Below, one piece after another: positions 59,789 to 64,000 of a DNA stretch of 64,000 nucleotides. The notes under the pieces are model-generated. The model was given only the letters and a program-made list of their open reading frames with translations. It was not told the DNA's origin and ran no database searches. Both the position numbers and the translations under genes were made by a program. The stretch's first letter is position 1. Every line of letters starts with the position of its first letter. Location: contig CAKVMH010000002.1 in the NCBI GenBank assembly GCA_934772045.1, positions 124,001 to 188,000 on the forward strand, read 5' to 3'. The DNA is from an uncultured Clostridia bacterium. Its GTDB lineage: Bacteria > Bacillota > Clostridia > Christensenellales > UBA1242.

Positions 59789-60448
59789 ATGGTTATTACA
59801 GCAAAAGATGTTGCAAATTTAAGAGATATTACAGGTGCAGGCATGATGGACTGCAAAAAGGCTTTGACAGAAGCTGATGGCAATGTTGACAAAGCCGTTG
59901 AAATTTTACGCGAACGCGGTGTTGCAAAAGCCGCTAAAAAAGAGGGTAGGATTGCTGCCGAAGGATTTATTGACAGTTATGTTCATGGCAATGGCAGTTT
60001 CGCTTCTTTAATCGAAATCAACACTGAAACTGACTTCGCTGCTAAAAACGAAGAATTACGTGAATTTGCACACAACCTTGCAATGCAAGTTGTTGCATCT
60101 CGCCCTATTTGTGTAAATATCAACGAAGTACCACAAGATTTAGTTGAAAAGGAAAAAGAAATTTACCGTGTTCAACTCCTTAACGAAGGTAAACCAGCTA
60201 ATATGGTTGACAGAATTGTTGAAGGTAAAATCAACAAGTATTACGAAGAAGTTGTTTTGATGGAACAAGTTTACATCAAAGACCCAGACGGCAAAAAGAA
60301 AGTTAAAGATGTTTTAACGGGGCTTGTTGCTAAGATTGGTGAAAAAATTACAATTCGTAGGTTTGTGCTTATGATTATGGGTGAAGGCCTTGAAAAACGT
60401 AATGACGATTTTGCTGCCGAAGTTGCTGCACAATCTCAAATGAAATAA
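59789..60448 (+). CDS. tsf: Elongation factor Ts
   Basis: 219 residues, the short form of EF-Ts. VANLRDITGAGMMDCKKALTEADGNVDKAVEILRERG and INTETDFAAKNEELREFA are the conserved parts that exchange nucleotide on EF-Tu. Cotranscribed with rpsB. A terminator follows, and pyrH, which normally comes next, is absent. Confidence 0.97.
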   Translation: MVITAKDVANLRDITGAGMMDCKKALTEADGNVDKAVEILRERGVAKAAKKEGRIAAEGFIDSYVHGNGSFASLIEINTETDFAAKNEELREFAHNLAMQVVASRPICVNINEVPQDLVEKEKEIYRVQLLNEGKPANMVDRIVEGKINKYYEEVVLMEQVYIKDPDGKKKVKDVLTGLVAKIGEKITIRRFVLMIMGEGLEKRNDDFAAEVAAQSQMK

Positions 60449-60458
60449 TCATTTTAAA

Positions 60459-60490
60459 TGAATAGCAAGTAATTTACTTGCTATTTTTTT
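60459..60490 (+). terminator. Terminator after tsf
   Basis: AATAGCAAGTA / TACTTGCTATT with a tiny loop and eight Ts. Confidence 0.88.
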
Positions 60491-60616
60491 TGCTTTTAGT
60501 TATTATGTTAATTAGTATTATACTCAACAAACTAAGTTAGCCAAGTGTTAACTTGGTTTATTGTAGATATCAAGCCATATCGTTTGGTTTACAAATTTTA
60601 TTTAAGGAGATATTTA

Positions 60617-61183
60617 ATGAACGAAGAAGTTGAAATGACCATGATGGACTACGAAGAAAAGTTAGAAAAACAATTCAATCACCTTATTGATGAATTGATG
60701 CTTATACGCGTTGGCAGGGCAAACCCAAAATTAATTGAAGGCATCAAAGTTGATTACTATGGCACACGCACACCAATTAACCAAACTTCGAATATAATTG
60801 TGCAAGACGCACGCATGTTGGTTGTGTCACCATGGGACGCAAGCACATTAAAAGCAATCAAAACAGGCATTGAACAAGCGAATTTGGGCGTTTCTGTTAG
60901 TGATGATGGTAAAATTATTCGCGTTGGTTTCCCAATGCTTACAGAAGAACGCAGGCGTGAATATAGCAAGGACGCAAAACGCTTGTTGGAGGAAGCAAAA
61001 ATTGCAATGCGCAATTCTCGTCGTGAATGTCTTGATGTTTTTAAAGACATGAAAAAGAACAGTACAATCAGTGAAGACGATTTGGCTGGGCTTGAAAAAG
61101 ATGTCCAAAAATCTCTTGATGGCTACACTGAAAAAGCCGATGTAGCGTGCGAAAGAAAAATTAAGGAGATAATGGAAGTTTAA
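60617..61183 (+). CDS. frr: Ribosome recycling factor
   Basis: 188 residues from the ATG at 60617 (AAGGAG upstream), in a frame open to 60545. LIRVGRANPKLIEGIKVDYYGTRTPINQTSNI and the helical part with RREYSKDAKRLLEEAKIAMRNSRRECLD are typical. It splits post-termination ribosomes together with EF-G. Its stop shares one base with the uppS ATG. Confidence 0.97.
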   Translation: MNEEVEMTMMDYEEKLEKQFNHLIDELMLIRVGRANPKLIEGIKVDYYGTRTPINQTSNIIVQDARMLVVSPWDASTLKAIKTGIEQANLGVSVSDDGKIIRVGFPMLTEERRREYSKDAKRLLEEAKIAMRNSRRECLDVFKDMKKNSTISEDDLAGLEKDVQKSLDGYTEKADVACERKIKEIMEV

Positions 61184-61908
61184 TGGATATAGAAAGCATA
61201 AAAAACGACCCACGCATGCCTAAACATATCGGTTTGATTATCGATGGCAACGGCAGATGGGCAAAAAAGCACGGCTGGTTGCGTACTGTGGGGCATAAAT
61301 ATGGGTTTGATAACCTTAAAAAGCAAATTGAGTTTGTACGCGAACTTGGCATAAAGAACCTTTCAATTTACTGTTTTTCGGCGGAAAATTGGAACAGACC
61401 AAAACAGGAAGTTGATTATTTGATGGAACTGTTTGACAAAATGCTTGATGAGTACGACCGCGAGTATGCCGACAAAGATGTTAGGGTAATAATTTCTGGT
61501 GACATGACAGACGAACGCCTGCCTAAAATTGTTAGGGACAAAGCCATGGCTTTAATGGAAAAAACCAAAACAAAAACAGGCTTTATATTAAACCCTTGCA
61601 TAAATTATGGCGGAAGGCAAGAAATTGTTATGGCTGTTAACGCTTGTTTGGCAGAAGGCTTAACAAAAATTGACATGAATGACATTGAAAAGCACTTATA
61701 TTCTGCTGAACTGCTTCCACTTGATTTTGTCATTCGCACATCGGGTGAAAATCGCACAAGCAACTTCCAAGTTTGGCAAAGCGCTTACGCTGAATGGTAT
61801 TTTCCAAAAACATTTTGGCCAGCATTCACAAAGCACGATTTAATTAGAGCATTAAAAAATTACATGAATAGAGAACGCCGTTTTGGCGCTATAAAAGAGG
61901 AAAAATGA
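61183..61908 (+). CDS. uppS: Undecaprenyl diphosphate synthase (cis-prenyltransferase)
   Basis: 241 residues. PKHIGLIIDGNGRWAKKHG carries the catalytic Asp and the DGNGRWA motif. The C-terminal DFVIRTSGENRTSNFQVWQSAYAEWYFPKTFWPAF is typical. It makes the C55 lipid carrier for cell-wall synthesis. The ATG overlaps frr, and the TGA stop overlaps the cdsA ATG by four bases. Confidence 0.98.
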   Translation: MDIESIKNDPRMPKHIGLIIDGNGRWAKKHGWLRTVGHKYGFDNLKKQIEFVRELGIKNLSIYCFSAENWNRPKQEVDYLMELFDKMLDEYDREYADKDVRVIISGDMTDERLPKIVRDKAMALMEKTKTKTGFILNPCINYGGRQEIVMAVNACLAEGLTKIDMNDIEKHLYSAELLPLDFVIRTSGENRTSNFQVWQSAYAEWYFPKTFWPAFTKHDLIRALKNYMNRERRFGAIKEEK

Positions 61909-62801
61909 AAAAGAGAGCATTAACTAGTTTATACATTGTTTTGGCAACAGCATTAGCAATTTTAAGCAAATTTTTGCCAAATCAGATTGGCACTTACATT
62001 TTTGATGTGTTTGTCATTTTCATTTGCTACATTGCATGCATGGAAATGGGCAACATTTTAACTTTGATGGATAAGCAACCTGAAAAAGTGTTCAGTTCAT
62101 TTTATATTGTACTGAATTACATCATTATGCTTATCTGCACCGACAAATTAGCATTAGGTTACATTTGTTTAATTCAACTTGGCGCATTAGTTGTTTACAA
62201 TTTCATTGTAAGCATTTACGCTTATGCAACAAATAAGGAAGCAGGCTACAAGTCAGCATTTAAAACTGCTTTGTACACATTAATTAACTGCATTTACCCA
62301 ACATTTATGTTCGGTTTGATGCTTCAAATTAACCACATAGATAATTACGCAAACTTTGCAAACTTTTCAATGATTTTCATCGTTTTAATATTTGCAGTCA
62401 CAATGCTTACAGACACTTTTGCTTACCTTATTGGTTCAGCATTCAAGGGTCCTAAACTTGCACCAAAAATTAGCCCAAACAAAACAATAAGTGGGGCAAT
62501 TGGCGGGCTTTTAGGTGGCGTAATTGGCGCTATGCTTGTGTTTGTGGTGGTTCGTTGCACTGGCTGGCAACAAGTTTTATCACTGCATCATTTGGCTTGG
62601 TGGCACTTTGCTTTAATTGGCTTTGTATCATCTGCAATAGGACAAGCAGGCGATTTATTTGAAAGCTTCTTAAAACGTAAAGCCAACATTAAAGACGCTG
62701 GCAACATTTTCCCAGGGCATGGCGGAATGTTGGACAGGATTGACGCATTAACAGTCGTTACAACCTTTGTGTTTATAGTTTTACTTTGCCTTTTGTGGTA
62801 A
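61905..62801 (+). CDS. cdsA: Phosphatidate cytidylyltransferase CdsA
   Basis: 298 residues. Eight or so hydrophobic helices. The CTP-transferase signature lies near the end: GSAFKGPKLAPKISPNKTISGAIGG followed by QAGDLFESFLKRKANIKDAGNIFPGHGGMLDRIDA. It makes CDP-diacylglycerol, the entry point of acidic phospholipids. It is coupled to uppS. The next gene is rseP directly. dxr, which usually sits between them in Clostridia, is absent. Confidence 0.97.
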   Translation: MKKRALTSLYIVLATALAILSKFLPNQIGTYIFDVFVIFICYIACMEMGNILTLMDKQPEKVFSSFYIVLNYIIMLICTDKLALGYICLIQLGALVVYNFIVSIYAYATNKEAGYKSAFKTALYTLINCIYPTFMFGLMLQINHIDNYANFANFSMIFIVLIFAVTMLTDTFAYLIGSAFKGPKLAPKISPNKTISGAIGGLLGGVIGAMLVFVVVRCTGWQQVLSLHHLAWWHFALIGFVSSAIGQAGDLFESFLKRKANIKDAGNIFPGHGGMLDRIDALTVVTTFVFIVLLCLLW

Positions 62802-62845
62802 TTTATCCATAAATTTGCGTAAAAACACAAATTTTGTAATATATG

Positions 62846-62874
62846 TTAAACAATTTCATCTGATTTAATAATAT
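62846..62874 (+). promoter_or_regulatory. Possible promoter of rseP, leaderless arrangement
   Basis: TTAAAC (62846-62851), 17 bases, TAATAT (62869-62874). The ATG follows after seven bases. The -35 is weak and the surroundings are AT-only, so chance is possible. Confidence 0.35.
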
Positions 62875-62881
62875 ATATAAA

Positions 62882-64000
62882 ATGTTTAATTTTTTAAGTG
62901 TTTCATCTGTTTTTAGTTATATTGGCTACATTTTGTTAGCCATAATTGTTTTGTTGCTTATGGTGCTGATACACGAATTTGGGCATTACACAGCAGGCAA
63001 GATTTTAAAATTTAAAATAAATGAATTTAGCGTTGGGTTTGGGCCTAAAATCGTTCAAAAAAAGAAAAAGAATGGTGAACTTTTCACGCTTCGCCTAATT
63101 CCGCTTGGCGGTTATTGCGCTTTTGATGGAGAAAATGAAGACGGAACCGAAAACCCACATGCATTTAACAATCAAAAGCCATGGAAACGCTTAATTGTCC
63201 TTTTTTGTGGCGCATTCTTTAACTTTTTAAGTGCAATCATCTTCTCGGTTATCGCATTGATGGCTTGCGGTTACGAACAATTACAAGTGAAACAAATTGC
63301 ACCAACTTCAATAAATGCGACATATCTTCAATCAAACGACATTATTTACGGCATTGAAGGCAATAAAATTGATTTTGTAACGGACGACATGCTAGATGTT
63401 TTGATAACCAACTATGTTGAAAATAATTTTAAAACCTACAAAGGCGAAGATTTAACAAGCGAAAGTTCATTCGTTGACGATGGTAAAACCTATTATATGG
63501 TTGAAAACGACATGGACTTTATGCTTAAACGCGAAAATAAAAAGATAACTCAAACTGGCAAAATAAATGTCATTTATGACAGCACTGGCAAATTGACAGG
63601 CTGGTCACTTTATTCAACAAATGATGCCGACGCGAGCGAACTGCAAATAGGTTATTATAAATATAATTTTGGCGAAGCACTTTTAAATGCTGTTCCGTTC
63701 ACTTGTCGTTGGGCATGGAAAGTTTTAGTGATTTTTGGTCAGTTAATAACTGGGCAATTGTCAATAAAGGCACTTGGTGGGCCAGTCACAACAATTAAAA
63801 GCATGGCAACAATGACAATGCAAAGTTTCAATATTTTGTTCCTTTTATTGCCACTTATTGCAGTGAACTTGGCAGTGTTCAATTTGTTGCCAATTCCAGC
63901 GTTAGACGGCTTCCAAATGATATTTGTTATCATTGAATGGATACGCAAAAAACCAGTCAAACGCGAAGTCGTTAACATGATTAACAACATCGGCTTAATA
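62882..64000 (+). CDS. rseP: Site-2 zinc metalloprotease RseP (3' truncated by window)
   Basis: 373 codons are visible from the ATG at 62882, and the frame runs out of the window. The first membrane helix carries VLIHEFGHYTAGK (zinc ligands H31 and H35, catalytic E32). A PDZ-like domain (about 120-235) follows, then two further helices with NLLPIPALDG (about 334-343) giving the third zinc ligand. It cleaves membrane-bound anti-sigma factors or signal peptides. No ribosome site is visible before the start. The usual dxr is missing upstream. Confidence 0.93.
   Translation, partial: MFNFLSVSSVFSYIGYILLAIIVLLLMVLIHEFGHYTAGKILKFKINEFSVGFGPKIVQKKKKNGELFTLRLIPLGGYCAFDGENEDGTENPHAFNNQKPWKRLIVLFCGAFFNFLSAIIFSVIALMACGYEQLQVKQIAPTSINATYLQSNDIIYGIEGNKIDFVTDDMLDVLITNYVENNFKTYKGEDLTSESSFVDDGKTYYMVENDMDFMLKRENKKITQTGKINVIYDSTGKLTGWSLYSTNDADASELQIGYYKYNFGEALLNAVPFTCRWAWKVLVIFGQLITGQLSIKALGGPVTTIKSMATMTMQSFNILFLLLPLIAVNLAVFNLLPIPALDGFQMIFVIIEWIRKKPVKREVVNMINNIGLI

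Noticed and set aside
1..64000. CRISPR arrays, prophage, insertion sequences, restriction or other defence genes
   Set aside because: No regularly spaced repeats, transposase, integrase, Cas, methylase-endonuclease or toxin genes are visible. The repeat at 5881-6036 has no unique spacers.

Overview
The window is a chromosomal segment of a low-GC Gram-positive bacterium, most likely an uncultured fermentative member of the Clostridia. This is inferred from the AT-rich sequence, strong AGGAG-type ribosome sites, and a gene order that follows the Bacillus/Clostridium core chromosome: the ylbJ/ylbK pair, rpmF-plsX-rnc-smc-ftsY-ylxM-ffh-rpsP-khpA-rimM-trmD-rplS-rbgA-rnhB, dprA-topA-trmFO-hslV-hslU and rpsB-tsf-frr-uppS-cdsA-rseP. 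The standard code is used. Most stops are TAA or TAG. The TGA stops I noticed (priA, rimM, uppS) lie where the next gene starts by overlap or immediate coupling. PPDK and Pta-AckA point to pyruvate/acetate fermentation, and a YlbJ-like protein suggests spore-forming ancestry.

Layout: 1-2.4 kb holds the end of ppdK and an orphan lipoprotein. 2.4-3.0 kb holds minus-strand tRNA-Leu and tRNA-Cys among debris of a decayed tRNA-Leu copy. 3.2-5.8 kb is an AbrB-regulator/ABC-transporter operon. 6-9.5 kb has a tandem palindromic repeat and mostly unknown or membrane genes. 9.5-12.6 kb is patatin-pta-ackA. 13-17.5 kb is rpmF, a methyltransferase, plsX-rnc and a PH-domain protein. 17.6-26.1 kb is a translation/replication run (rpoZ-priA-def-fmt-rlmN, rpe-rsmE-mtaB, hit-GNAT). 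26.2-27.1 kb is a small divergent XRE-regulator module with four matching operators, followed by rpsU. 27.3-32.3 kb is a candidate structured RNA, pcrA-ligA and an unknown gene. 32.5-45.3 kb is the smc-SRP-ribosome block. 45.5-57.6 kb is comM-dprA-topA-trmFO-hslVU, tcdA, trxA and a cysteine desulfurase with an atypical IscU-like partner. 57.8-64 kb is ruvX, DUF1292 and the rpsB-to-rseP block, cut off by the window end.

Most genes are housekeeping and support one another: SRP targeting (ylxM, ffh, ftsY), ribosome assembly and tRNA modification, DNA uptake and recombination, chromosome segregation, and lipid precursor synthesis (plsX, uppS, cdsA). I found no phage, CRISPR, insertion sequence or defence system. 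The less ordinary signals are: three copies of the ffh 3' tail; a degenerate IscU-like scaffold with a charged extension; a strong internal start in pcrA that would release its C-terminal domain alone; four genes whose promoters lie about 6-7 nt before the start codon (leaderless candidates); terminator hairpins that contain the next promoter's -35; a dispersed palindromic repeat; and a promoter-led candidate RNA before pcrA.
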